From Platycnemis pennipes (Eukaryota > Arthropoda > Insecta > Odonata > Platycnemididae): a stretch of 64,000 nt of DNA. This document shows positions 22,285-34,640 of the stretch, one piece after another (position 1 is the first letter of the stretch; every line of letters begins with the position of its first letter). The notes below the pieces were generated by a model that was not told the DNA's origin, made no database searches, and saw only the letters and a program-made list of their open reading frames with translations. Made by a program: the position numbers and the translations under genes. The DNA lies in NCBI GenBank assembly GCA_933228895.1, contig OW121849.1:42068354-42132353 (forward strand), in the 5' to 3' direction.

Positions 22285-25200
22285 TGCATATAACTTCGCA
22301 AAACCTTACTTAAATGCATACTTGTTTGAATGTATTCCACTTCTATAGATTCACTCTCAACTCCAACCTTCAAAGCATGCCTGGGAGGGAATAACCTCCT
22401 CACGCAACTCATAAAGGTGGCTTGCAAGTTTCCTTGCAGATGCAGAAAACCAATTTACGGCCGAGTGGGCAGTCAGATGCCGTGGAACTTGGAGGGAAGA
22501 GAGGTGTTGTTAAATCGTCGGCGTCAATTTAACATTCTGATTCCTTAGGTATTTTCCTTCACCTTTCAGCTTATTTCCAAAACCTAACTGCTCCGAGAAG
22601 AAATAATTATTACTCCTTCGGATGAGAACCCGAGCCCACGTACTCCCCTAGAGATCTCAGCAAAAAAACAGCATTTTACGTCAAGGCGAGGCTAGAGCTA
22701 CTTTGGCACTAGCTTCTGACACTGAGATAATTAGACTACATCACTTCAATGCCAGTTCGGTCATTCAGATGCATATTAATCTAATTTACTTAAAAATCTG
22801 TTTTCTCTGGCGAAATTCCTTAACGCAGCAGAATCAGAATCGTTGTGTACCAAAATAATTGTGAATGCAGAATTTAATTTTCAATGGGCACTATTTCATT
22901 CCTTAAGTAATCAAATAATGGCTGAAGTACTATAATTAATTCCCAATCACTGGGCATATGAATGGATACTAAGGTAGATTTATACACGAAGTCACGACGG
23001 TATGTTACCCACATAATCAGGACCGGTGGCCGGGTAATTCCTCATTGCAGAATATTTTAAATTCTCAGAAAATATCATGACTTTCTAGACAGGAGATGGA
23101 CTCTTAACCACTGGATCACCAGGATCATCCCTCCCTAATAGTAGAGAAAATCAAGCAAAACCAGCCTTTCTGTAACGGTCTTTCTCGAGTAGGTACACGT
23201 TTCCATAATAGTCTTGGTTTCCGTTACTTAAAAAAAGACGCGTAAGAGAGGCTTGACGGAAGTATGAAAATGTTCCTAAAATACAGGTTCGCACTCCACG
23301 CCGGCGTGACTATCTTACCTGTGGTCTTCTTCAACCGCGCCCCGAATGTATGTAATCACCCCATCGTGAGTGGATCATGAACCTAACGTCGGTTGGCCTT
23401 GGGCACAGCGAGCTAGAGAAGTGTGTGAGCGCTGCCTCGCTAGGAGCGATGAGGAAATCGAAATTTATGTACGCCTCCAGCTGGCGACCAGCGAATATAA
23501 GGTTTGACAACGCTGATGGGAAACGATTGCATGGTGCCAGTCCCACAGAAACTTTGCCGTTCCGGAATGACTCGCTGAAACGATGGAAAGCCTCAATTAA
23601 TGTTACTCAGCAGTGACACTGGGCTAAGGGGATATCTTGGTGCTTCAAGCATCGATAACGGGATATCTTCATCCACATTCACAGCGTACTCACCCAGACA
23701 ACCATCATGAAGACACGTGGCAGGTGGTGATTCTTCCTCAGCCCCGCATTACATTACATACAAATGAGGGATTATGAACTAGTAATGAACTAGTATCATG
23801 ACAACCTTTAAACATTCACCTACTACGATGTTGTTTACACATTGGAAAGTGCTGCACGTCAAATAAAAGTGACTTGGTATTGGTTAACCTGTTGGCATAG
23901 CGAGATAGGACAGGGAGAGTTCACTTTCATAGAGATGCTTAAAGGCCGTTTTACACGTTTAAATAAATTGTATCTACAAATTGAAACAGCGTCAAACTGT
24001 GGAGTTCGCAAGTATGAATGCGTGGAAATATAACATGGGTTATTTTCCGCAGAGTCCTTCATGCATTTTGGGAGTTTTCAATGCCATTCGTTGATACAAT
24101 TTTCACTGACGTTCTCTTAATGAATCAGACTTCGCGATGACAATCATCATGTTACATGGCTTTAAAGCACTCTAAATGCTGATCGTTATCCCAACAGCAT
24201 CTTTACGAGAGCTAGTCTAATCATGTTGGGCAAGAATTTCCACCCGCCCGTTCGATAATCTTGATCTAATCCACCACTGATCGACTGTTTCCAGGATGCT
24301 GTTTTTAACATCGATGAAAAAGAACTGCAACGAATTAATTTAAGACGTCTGGCTTGTCTTTAACTCCACGGTATTATCCGTGACTTAAGCAGACGATGGA
24401 CGAGGTACCACGGGGGATACGATTAGCGGAGAGCGAGAAATTTTTTCCCTCCGAGGCAATATTTACATTCCATAAAGACACGTTTGCGACCGCTGAAAAG
24501 TGACTGTCCCATTGTTGGAAGCCGGGATTTATTTTTCCATGACCTTAATCCATTCTTTGAAACGGTGCCCGGATTTTTGACGTGGTAAACGACGGGCAGT
24601 GGAATATTTCGAAACGATGTATTTCATAAATATTTTTATTTCCTCTTTGGTTACCTAGCGTGTGGGTTACCCACGCCTAGAGAGAGTGGGTAGTAATTTT
24701 ACCGCAAACATTTTCATGGTGCATGTTTCGTCTTGATTTCGTCACGTGCGAAGGTCACAGTTTAAGACGGAGAGCTCGGCGTAATCCGGCAAGAGGTAGG
24801 AAATTCCCTAGATGGGATTCTAATCACGATAGCGATGATAAAGTTCGATGCGTAATTAAAATTTATAGGCATGGGTTATTCCTCCTACTGGTTCCAAGGA
24901 CTGCACCAAATAATCATATACTGGATCGAACGTACAAAACTTTTCTTCGCTTAAATTAAACGATAAATACGCCAAATTCCACTGCGCCCAAGTCAACTTG
25001 ACATGGCCCAATAAAGCATGGAAAATATGCATATAAGTTTTTAATTATTTAATTCTTGATGGTGAAAGAACAGAGTGAGAGTGTTATTAACAAAGTATCG
25101 AAACCGAGTCACCGGTTGGTCACGAGAAATTGTAGTGGCGGTACGAAAACGACGTTGAGAACATTCCAGAAACGGCGCGTGAACTGATACTTATGAATAA

Positions 25201-25860
25201 GTACTTATAATAATTTTATCAATGTTAATGCATACTTTATCTATAAATAGGAAGTTCTGAAACAAACCCTCGGCTTACAATGCATGCATAACAATATCAT
25301 ATGTCCATACAGCAGCGAAATTTATAAGATCGAAACTCTTGTTGGAAATTATTTTCATTGCCCGGATTTCATTGCGATGAGGAAATTTCTCACTAGTTAC
25401 GCATGAAGCATAACCACTGAGGAATTTCTCTTCCATGAGTTTTCTAAAATAAAAATGGTTTCGTTCTTGAACATGAGCTGAAGTAATACTTTACGATTGA
25501 ATGAAGAGAAACTCATCAAAAGCGCAGCCAAGATTTTTTACGTTATTCATTTTTGATTTCACTTGATACTTTTATCACCATCATTCTTCTACAATTGTTC
25601 AATTTGAAAACTATATACCTATTTTATGCATTTCTTGTGAGGATACCAGAATTTTTATCGACTTGAAACAAACTGAAAAATGATATGAGGAAGTGTTCAT
25701 AAGGACGAATCATTAAGTGAGGGATTATACCGACATTTTTTTAAGGATAAGTAATACATTACAATAAACGAACAAAAAATTACTAACCTTTTGATAGCAA
25801 ACTATTTGATTAATTCTCCATAAACAACTGATTTCCTCAATCTCGGCCAAAAATATTGAG
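22285..25860. other. Long unassigned stretch
   Basis: No recognised gene or repeat family. Moderately GC-rich patches at 23330-23560 and 24720-24860 give short frames only. Confidence 0.4.
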
Positions 25861-25863
25861 AGA

Positions 25864-25995
25864 GCTGGTCGTGGTAGCAAGGATGGTAAAGTGCCGGCCT
25901 GGCACCCAACTGGTGGCTGGTTCGAATCTAGCGAAAGTATCGTGTTTGACTTAGAAATGCGTTTCGCAGCAGGTTACATTAGATGGTGCGATAGG
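25864..25995 (+). mobile_element. tRNA-derived SINE or tRNA pseudogene
   Basis: Contains an A-box-like TGGTAAAGTGCC and a good B box, GGTTCGAATC, at tRNA-like spacing, but no clean cloverleaf that I can fold by eye. The downstream body does not match SINE family 1 or 2, so it is either another family or a solitary tRNA-like relic. Confidence 0.5.
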
Positions 25996-26011
25996 ACCGT
26001 ATAACCTGATT

Positions 26012-26570
26012 TTATATCTACATCTACATAATGTTTACAATCAGAGCGCAGGTTAAAATTTAGGCTACAACTTTTAAGTAAATTCCAAGCTGATTTGTTT
26101 ACAGACGAAATTAGATATATATATATTTAGAAACTCAGCGTATTATGCTAGGTTTGATCAGATAAACAAGATTAGAGAAATAGATTGTCGTACCGATAGA
26201 TTTAAAATGCCATTTTGCCCGCTTACCATAAGAGAGCACAAGAGGCAGAATAGCGAAGGGTTAGGTAGGTGAAAAATTGCTAGAGTATGACGATGCATTA
26301 TGCATGTTTAAGCATTACTAACACATACATAATTGATAAATGCCATTAAATATATGTTGAATAATGTTTTTATGACCAGTAATTAATTCAATAATGTATA
26401 GTTACATAACAACTAGTACCACGTGACTCATATCTATCATCGCTCGATGAAGTAGTTACATTATAGTTCTTATTTACATGTAAGTAGTGCATGCTTAGTG
26501 ATCTCCACCCCCTGCCATACACCATCGTGGTGGCTCACAGGGTATAATGCAGGTGTAGATAATACTCTAC
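26012..26570 (+). mobile_element. 5'-truncated CR1-type LINE copy
   Basis: From about 26043 the sequence follows the end of ORF2 of the LINE at 54.57-59.08 kb. The segment GCGTATTATGCTAGGTTTGA, then AGATAAACAAGATTAGAGAA, ATTGTCGTACCGATAGATTT corresponds to the C-terminal peptide around YYARFDQINKIREIDCRTDR. A 3' UTR longer than that of the intact element follows, then CACCCCCTGCCATACACC and a degraded GTAGAT tail near 26555. At 26014-26029 the reverse complement of the tail (ATCTACATCTACATAA) precedes the truncated body. Such inverted tail sequence suggests nested or twin-primed insertion. Confidence 0.88.
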
Positions 26571-26765
26571 AAGCCACGTTAAAGGTGTATGGCAGTGTGC
26601 GAGGAAAGAGGGACATTTTGAATGTGTCGGTCCGGCAATCAATTTCTCTAATTTTATGATCATGGTCTAGTCTACCAAAGAAAGTTGGAGTTCACAAAAT
26701 ATTTCTAACGCCATCAATAAAAATATATATATTTTATTAATGATGCCAATAAATGAAAGCTTTTT
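26563..26765 (-). mobile_element. CR1-type LINE relic, inverted, tail to tail
   Basis: Directly after the plus-strand copy, the minus strand carries another decayed 3' portion. ACTCTACAAGCCACG and GGTGTATGGCAGTG match the reverse complement of the 3' end. CATTTTGAATGTGTCGGTCC and TCAATTTCTCTAATTTTATG match the reverse complement of the ORF2 C-terminus, with the 3' UTR between them deleted. Confidence 0.7.
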
Positions 26766-29700
26766 TTTAAACTGGAATGAAAAAGTTTTAAAAACGTGCT
26801 CTACCGATAGCCGAAGAAATTTTTTTAATACAAAGGTCTCTTGTAGGCATGTCTTCAGTGATCCAAGCACTGTTACTTTATCACTCGGTTATATCAACGA
26901 AATCTCTTAAAAATATCATTTAGCATAAGAGATACTGCAAAAATCAGAAGCATATCGTTGCCCATAAAATTGAAAAAAAAAAATTGAAATCCATCAGATA
27001 TTCTTTTTTTGTTGCATTCTCAAGATAGCAATTTGATTCTTATTTCATCTGAATTGGGATGGCATTTCGATGTAATCCCGTGAGAAAATGGGTTACTGAC
27101 GTATATTAGCATAAAGCTTTTGGACTGATTACCAAGTTAGTTGTATAACGTCAATGTATGACACAAAAATATAGTCACTGAGGGTGAAACTGATTAATGC
27201 ACGGAAAGTGCAATGATAATTAGGTACCCCTACATTTAGGTGTGTATATCCATTACCTAAATACATTCTTAAACATCTAACTCATTCTTTACTTTAATGA
27301 ACTTTGCTGACATAGCATCTGGAAAAGATTATACGGTATGTTTCAATTGAATTCACAAAAAACACATACACCCTCCTTTTCTGATATGACCAGGTTAACA
27401 AAAGTACTCAAAGCAGGACGATGGGATTTTTACGGAAGTACAATTTGCAAATGCCCTTCTCAAAGGTCTGCAATTAGAAAAATGAAAATAGCCATAATCT
27501 AATTTGTTACCTTACTTTTAAGCCTGAACCATATATCATTCTTGTTACCGGAGTTATTAGTCAATAGAGGTGTTAGGTTTTTAAGATTTCGCAGCAGTAA
27601 CTTGCTAAGAAGCTCAATTCGAAGGCAAACACTTTCCACGCCTGAGACGGTTTCCAACCCGCAGCATTTGGGTCAGATGGACGCTTTTCAAAACTAATTA
27701 TTTCGGCTGGTAGGAAGAGATTGATCTTACTCTCATTATCAGCAGCAACTTTATCAACTATTATATTAAGCTATTTCATTTCCACAGTAAAATTTTTTGT
27801 GCTCGCGAACTCTTCCGCGTAAACTTCATGTTTGCATGGTCTCCATAAACATTTCGCATGTTGCCTACACTTCCAAATCTACATTCAAATAGCCTTATCA
27901 GCTAAAAGTGCATTTATTTGATTTACCCGTGCTCCTTCACAGATACTAACAGGCTTACAAGGCTTACCCTTTACAGGGATAATGGATATATCTGTCAATT
28001 TTACTTTTTAGTCACCTCTTTATCTTATAGCATCGACTGTCCATTGTTTTACATGTGTTTTCTTTGGTATTACCCAAGTCCACAGCATATATTCCAAACG
28101 ATGTGTTCTCCGTATTCTTATCTTGATGTATTTTTCGCATTTACGTCATTTTATTTTCTGCAGCGAGGTAAGACTATCATTCCCGGAAAGATTCGGTTAC
28201 GAAAGGCTTAAACTGCCCGTTTCCACTGCATTTGGTCGGTACCGTCGGCTACTTCACGAAACACTCACTATAGTTTTCATAACTCTTGAGATGCATTCGC
28301 GTTTGTGAAAGTAGCCAAACCCCTGGGTTAGCCTTGATTTTACGACTTTCCCCGGAAATCGCTCTTAGAAACCGGGCATTAGGGGTCAAACCAGAGACGC
28401 GGCAATTATAATAAGCAGTCTTTTTCGTTGCGGAGCAGATGGATATCTCCGGCGCGTTCTATTTTAAGCGGAAGCCGAGGTGTTCCTTCGCACCGGCCGA
28501 GGGAGAAACGGCGATGGGAATAATGAACAAACTGCTGCACAGACGAAATCCTTGGACGAAAGCGGTCCTCGACCAAATACGGTAAAATTAATCTTGCGGC
28601 CAAGGGATAAAATTTCAAAATTAATGGAAAAGCATTTTCAATGACAGGTATATTAAGCAGCCAAAGATACTCATGGAGATGAAATTCCAACAGGTCCATA
28701 AAAAAATACATCATTAAACTTCCTGTACTGTTGAACAGAAAAGAATGTATTCTCATCAAATGAAAACTGATATAAATACCACTGTATCAACATGGGATCC
28801 ACTGTACAATATGAACTGATTGGTTATCATTTTATGAATTTCTTTCTTTTCATGATCTTTTTATGAACGATGTTCCGAAACAACCTATCAAAACACTTTA
28901 TTTGCTCGATAAATTATTTAAAGTGCCTATAGTTTTTTTCTCCGTGTACTTTTAGCAATTGTTCCATTCGAAACAATCTCTTCTTGCAAGAGATGGGGAT
29001 TATAAAATAATTATACCACAAGAATTGAATTTCGTTCTTTTAGAAAATCCCATAAAAAGTTTAAAAAATCTTAGAAAAAATGTAAACGTTAAAATGAGTA
29101 GAAATTTAGATATCTCATGCCAAAATGTATTGTTAAAAATGGTGCCAAACTCCTGAAGAGTGCTTTAACTCTGATTAGAGGTTTTAATTAGTTACTTTTA
29201 CAAGCCACGTGGATGGCGGGCATACTATGGATATACACTCATATCCACAATATTCCCGCCTATATGGTTGGGGATTTCGGTGGATGTCCCATAATATAAT
29301 TTTAGAAAGTTTCTCACGACAAATACAGTGTTATATGCCACACGCTTGATAGTAGCTACAATCATGACCTAAGCCGTTATTCCAAGTTAATGAATCTTTT
29401 TAGTTGACTGATAATTTAATTCCAAAGAAAACCACTTAATAATGAGCTAAACGACTTCGATGACAGGCATTCATGACTCAAATATCGTAATAAAAACGAT
29501 AATATGCAATAAAACTCAGGATTTACGTGCTTCAATGACTTAAGTCATGACGCACTGTTCCACCTGAGGTCTTACGCTTAAACATCATAGTATGAACGCT
29601 GAAACTGAATATCAGATAAAACAGAGCTAGGCACATGATCGAAACAAAAAAATCTATTATTATTCCAAACACAAGAATTAAGGACAAGAATGTCCAAAAT

Positions 29701-29875
29701 GATGTAATCGACGTTTCTCAATTTTTAGTATTTAACTGGTTCACCAGAACACAGCTTTTTTTTTAAAAATATTTAAATAATACTGTGGAGAAATATAAGT
29801 AGTCTAACGTTCCATTATTGTAGGATTTCATAGTCTTGAGCCTGACTCTCTGAATTTTAATTCGAAAATGAGCTC
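26766..29875. other. Long AT-rich unassigned stretch
   Basis: No recognised gene or repeat. The minus-strand frame 28406-28759 (117 aa) has no motif I know; the GC-richer 28380-28580 segment may have kept it open by chance. Confidence 0.4.
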
Positions 29876-29877
29876 CG

Positions 29878-30010
29878 AGATCTAAGGCTGCATCACACCA
29901 TCCAACCAAAAATCCTTATCCTAACACAAAGGAACCATCCATGCCAGGAGGCAGGATTTAAACCCGAGACCTTCAGGATTCCAGAAAAAAGTGCGACTCC
30001 CACGGCACAA
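29878..30010 (-). mobile_element. tRNA-like SINE head (probable)
   Basis: On the minus strand a B-box-like CTCGGGTTTAAATCCTG follows GTGGGAGTCGCAC. The order looks like a tRNA-derived head, but the body matches neither SINE family 1 nor 2. Confidence 0.4.
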
Positions 30011-31369
30011 AAATCGGGAAAGTTAAATGCAGGCCGAGAAACTAACCTTTTAATAAACTCCTAAAGACTTAACATATAGTAGATATCCTTTCCTAATTTC
30101 AATATCTAAATTTGAAATTTTATTTTTCAATTCATCCATCCATCCATATCCACCAAAAATTAAGTTAATAAGTTCAAAAGAATAAGCATAGCTTAAATAG
30201 CGTGATCCTCCAAATATTCTCAAAAAGATTCGGGGAGATATTATCTGCGGTTTGGTGCACTTCACATTCCATTTGTATACACTTACACCGGATGCAGGTT
30301 CAATAGCAGCAATATCTAAATATGCACAATGCAATTTAGTCATGAATTAGGAGAGAAAGTTCAGCCACATAGGATAGAGGGTTTACATTAAAATAAAGCT
30401 TGCATGTTTTTATGGGCAAACTTAGATTAGCAACACAGATAAAATAAGGAGAAATAATTAGAATGACGGGTAAGGTTAAATATAATATTTTTCTACGTAC
30501 ATTAGGTAGGGGATAAATATAGGAATGGTCGAAGATAATCTATGTACATATAACAATTAAAATATTATCCTTATATTGCCAATGGGTACGAGACGAGTAA
30601 TTGTTTTCTATACTTCCTCGCATGCTTGGCATGCGTCAAAAGTTATTTAAATATCATAACAGCAGTGCCTGAAATACATTATTATATTTTAAACTTAGAT
30701 TCTATACTGAATTTGAAGCTGCGCTTACCCGTTTAATTTAACTGTGCTGGTACTTTAGTTGCCGACAACATGATTGTGAGCTCGACGATGATGCATGCTT
30801 AGAGTGGAATTACCTCCCACCATACATTCTGGCATTGTATTTTGAGGAACTTTCTAAATTTAGTTACTTGTAGGCATACATCCGCTGTGGACCATGATTA
30901 GTGCTCCAGGCCCAACTTTCTGCATCGTCTTAAACTGCCGAATGACCCTCCGCTGCCCATAAACGATTTCCTCTTGACCGATATTCTACGCTGGAGAGTT
31001 CCATTTTTTTTGCGATGAGGTTAGGAAAGAGCAGCTTCGAATGCAAGATGTCTGTGCCGCACCCAAGTTCGCAACTGGTCAGCGAGAAGAGAAGAAGCTG
31101 CTCACATTGGCGCCGAATGAAGGCGCTCCGATGCGACCGAGGACCGCGCTCGCGGGATGCAATATCGTCACGAGCTTATCCCGTGTTGATGACGAAGATA
31201 GGGGGGCCTTTTTACCAGCATCTTCAGACAGAAAATGCAACCAGACTGTCGACAGACTCATGCGGGTCGAACAGAATGTAATTGCGGAACCTCTTCGAGG
31301 GCATGCTCGCGGAAATTTTATATCGAGACTGGGGAACAGTTTTTGAACGTCTTACTCAATCTAACAATT
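30011..31369. other. Unassigned stretch
   Basis: AT-rich to about 31000, then a CpG-richer segment (31015-31345) with frames on both strands, none with a domain. No gene supported. Confidence 0.4.
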
Positions 31370-32060
31370 AGCTAAGGCGAGAAGGATAGCACGCTCGTGG
31401 TGGAGAATTGAATTTCGAAGGAGTGCCGTAGGAAGATGGCGCCGCGACAGAGAATGGGGTCGTTTACCTTATTTTTTTTATTGCCGAATCTGATAGAGTT
31501 TGTAAAATAAAAGGACCCGTATTTTTCCGTTTTCTGATCCGACAATTATTTCCCGAGTTATAAGCGGTGAAAAACTGATGTTTTTAACCCTTTCGGAAAA
31601 GTGGGTGTGGTGCAACCTCTGACGTATATCGACTTCGTCCAATCACAACTGAGCCCGCGAAGCTACTTCGCCTTATCGCAAAGGGGGAGACACAGCTGAC
31701 TCTGCCAATAGGAGCAGTTACGACAGCATCTGTGCGAGCAGACCTTCCGAGAACCTTCACTCCCTCCCCTCCCCATAAGAGCAGTCAAGAACGGGAGGAA
31801 AATGACGTCAACGTTATTACAGCAGCTTTTTCGGTGGGCGTCACCTTTTGCTTATTTTAATTTTTGATTTATGAGTGAATGGTTGTGGTTAGAAGATTAA
31901 TTTTTTCACTAAAATTCGTTTTTCGTTTCCATCTAACGATTTCGTGTACAAAATTGCGATTTCGATTCCGAGTAAACGCCCCCATTGTAGGTAATCGTAA
32001 AACCACCGTAAAGGTGTAGGGCATGGGATTATACCTCACCAGAAGTGCATATGGCCACAT
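31370..32060. other. Possible unclassified repeat or regulatory DNA
   Basis: A CpG-containing AT-rich segment (AGGAAGATGGCGCCGCGACA, then CCTTATTTTTTTTATTGCCG, AAAATAAAAGGACCCGTATT, CCGAGTTATAAGCGG) followed by a GC-richer part to about 31840. It has the feel of a dispersed repeat, but there is no second copy in the window and no terminal repeats. Function unknown. Confidence 0.25.
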
Positions 32061-32464
32061 ATTTCTGAAAGAATAGCCACCAGTTTTACATGGATGGGAT
32101 TATTAAAAATTACATGAATGGGCTACTCATGAATAAAAGACACCTACTTCGGCCACTTTGCTGAAAAAAATATTCAATGCATGGGAAGTGCATTCTTGAA
32201 CCTAGTCACACCTGGTCTAGTAAAAAAAAGTTTTTTATAGTGATGCACACGGGACTTATTTTCCATATACCAGACAAATTACATGACGACTAGACGACAT
32301 TTTTCTTGATATAGACAATAGCTCCTGAAATAAATTTAGCAAGCCAGAATATTCCTGAATCCACAAAGCTATTTCTTCTCCCTCGTCGTGTAGGACTGGT
32401 TCCTTCTGTAGCTCCCTCTCAGAATAACTTCTTTCTGTACCGAATAACCAGCCGGTCACATAGA
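32061..32464. other. Unassigned stretch
   Basis: Nothing recognised on either strand. Confidence 0.4.
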
Positions 32465-32730
32465 AGTAATTCGGATGAGGCCAACAGCCGACATTTACAC
32501 CAATTAGGCTAGGTGTGAATTCAGGCAGAAGTAGAAATTTTTCCGGGAATGGAAGAAGGGTGCAGCGATACCCGGCGTTGGCATTACACTACACTCAACG
32601 AGAGTTGCTGACCCGTACGTGCGTCCCGTCCAATGACGGATGGAGTACCGAGTTTGAAGTGCTCTCCGCTCACAAATCTTGCCAAAACCGGAATGGAACC
32701 CAGGCCCTCGGAATGAGAAGCCAGCACACT
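32465..32730 (-). mobile_element. SINE family 1, near full-length diverged copy
   Basis: Minus-strand copy that includes the distal block (reverse complement of AAATGTCGGCTGTTGGCCTC), the middle (GGAAGAAGGGTGCAGCGATA, CCGGCGTTGGCATTACA), the core (CCGTCCAATGACGGATGGAG) and the B-box region (GGAATGGAACCCAGGCCCTC). It confirms that the long form of the family contains the middle segment seen at 8.5 kb. Confidence 0.78.
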
Positions 32731-33353
32731 TTAGAAAGTACAGTGAGTGTCCATTTTGAATGTGACACTGCAGACATTTCTATCTCACGCTACAAAAGTA
32801 GGACAGACAGAAGTGACAAATTAAGAAATCAACTATTGGGCCATGAGATAGAATAATTTATTTTTCACGCATACTTTACACGACTAATTAAGAAAAGCAT
32901 AGTTATTTCAATCAAATTACAACCACACTTCATTATTGACTATGACTTTTTTCAGCTGAATACCAAATGCACAACCTACCACCTCCTACCAAATGCTCTT
33001 GGGGCGGCTTGGGCCTGGTCAAAATGTAGATGCAGATTTAGATGAAGGTGCGTGACAGGGGCTGCATTGTCATCAAACATGCAATTGATACATGCAGCGA
33101 AACGTAATATTGCGTATTAAAAAACTTGTACAAGGTATGCGCTTGCTATGTGCTCCACATGTGTTAAAATTACGATTGAATATGCATCTATTTATAAATG
33201 GATTAGGCAATGATTTCCAAATTGCAGGATTCGAGATGAAGCCCGAGTTTGAGAATGAATGATAAATTAATTTACACAAAAACGAGAAAAGGCTTTTCAA
33301 TGGGAATAAAGAATTTTGGAAATGAAATACATCATCATTATCGGTCAGCAATC
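32731..33353. other. Unassigned stretch, possible LINE tail trace
   Basis: Mostly AT-rich. At about 32975-33060 there is a faint resemblance to the CR1-type 3' end (CTACCACCTCCTACC followed by GTAGATGCAGATTTAGATG), too diverged to call firmly. Confidence 0.3.
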
Positions 33354-33900
33354 CTAAGATTGGTTTGACGCAGCCTTCCACTCGATTCTTCTATCGGCCA
33401 ACCTTTTCATATTAACGTAATTCTTCTCAGTTACATCCTTCACAACTTGTTCCATACATCTCATCCGAGGCCTGCCTTTTCCATCCTTCCCGTTCACTTT
33501 TCCCTGAACGATTGTTTTCATCTGGCCAGCGTGTCTTAAGATATAGACGGTTAAGCTATCCCGTCGACTTTTTAGAATTTTCAGCAGACTTCCCTTTTCT
33601 CCCACTCTTCTTAACACTTCTCCGTTTGTCACTCGGTCGATCCATTTTATCATCATCATTCTTTGGTAGCACTAGCTTTCAAATGCTTCCAGCCTTGACT
33701 TCTCTGCTGCTGTTATCGTACAAGCTGCCTTATAGTAGTATGCTCCAGATGTATGTTCTAACGAAATGTTTCTTCACTTCCACGCTTGTATTTGCAGTCG
33801 TAAGCAGGGTCTTCTTTTGTTAAAATGCCCTTTTTTCTGGGCTATTATAATGGCAATTTCTCTTTTACTTCGTCCATCGCTGGTTATTCGGCTTACCGGG
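33354..33900 (-). pseudogene. RTE-like LINE relic, end of reverse transcriptase ORF
   Basis: The minus strand from 33659 to 33354 stays open and reads MMMIKWIDRVTNGEVLRRVG, then SLTVYILRHAGQMKTIVQGK, GKGRPRMRCMEQVVKDV, NYVNMKRLADRRIEWKAASN and QS. This is the characteristic C-terminal end of arthropod RTE-like LINE ORF2 proteins. Further 5' on the same strand (33660-33900) frameshifted pieces read like KKRRPCLRLQIQAW and TYIWSILL, the palm-to-thumb region just before it. A short ATG-repeat tail follows at about 33330. It is 5' truncated and frameshifted, so inactive. Confidence 0.75.
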
Positions 33901-33959
33901 TGACAGAACTCTAAAGCCACCTCATTTTTTTGTTTAATTCCTCAATTTTTTGCATCAAG

Positions 33960-34640
33960 AGAATACTTAGCTTTAATAATAATAACAATATTCCCAATGG
34001 TAATGTGCCAAGAGTCGATTAAGTCGCACTATAACGAATTGTGTGAGCCTCCACCGCAGAGTGAGCGGAAGATAGATGCATGGCAGGGACGCCGCTCCCC
34101 GGTGGTCGCATTTACCGGCGGAAAACAAGAAGGCACAACCCCCCTCGAGGCTTGTGTTTTTGTGCCCATGCTCGACGACAACTCCACCACAACCGCTGCC
34201 GGCCGCGGTGTCGAACGAGCGGAGGTGGCGCCTCCCGCGGCGGAGCATCGAATCGGTGGCCACGGAAGGTCGAGTGGCGGGCGGGCTGGCGTCCAGTGAG
34301 TGCGTCGAAGAATGAATGACTGCGGGGGGGCGGGGAGGGGAGGGAGGGTTTGGTTGGGAAGGGGCGGCCGCGTCCTACTTCCGCGAGCCTCGTTCTCACA
34401 GCGTGGGATAGGTCGTTCCTTCTCAAGTCAGAGTGAGAGAGAGGGAGGGAGGGAGACGGCGGAGATGGAGGTGGATAGCGAAGTGAGGGAGGAGAGACGG
34501 GAGGAAGAAAATTGAAGGCGAGAGGTGGAAAGAGCGAAGGAGGAAGTTTTATTTCCTCATGTATCAGTCATGACGCCGCCATTTGGAGATGCGATGGACA
34601 ACGCCTCTCTTCCTCGGCAAATACGGCTCTGACTTTTACA
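33960..34640. other. CpG island 7 with purine tract
   Basis: The densest CpG cluster in the window: I count close to 30 CpG in about 235 bp at 34080-34315. A G/A-rich plus-strand tract follows at 34320-34530. Three frames on the plus strand and one on the minus strand are open across it, as expected from a sequence poor in A/T-rich stops. A GTGAGT at 34294-34299 could act as a splice donor, but no partner exon is visible. The likeliest reading is a promoter-type CpG island of an unidentified transcript. Confidence 0.45.

Noticed and set aside
29199..29240. LINE 3' end on the minus strand (CAAGCCACG followed by GGATGGCGGGC)
   Set aside because: Too short and without a tail; probably coincidental.
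31586..31600. piggyBac-like terminus (TTAACCCTTTCG)
   Set aside because: No matching inverted end or second TTAA with AAAGGGTTAA was found nearby.
32975..33060. CR1-type LINE 3' end
   Set aside because: Only scattered similarity to the 3' block and a degraded GTAGAT-like run; below what I would call.
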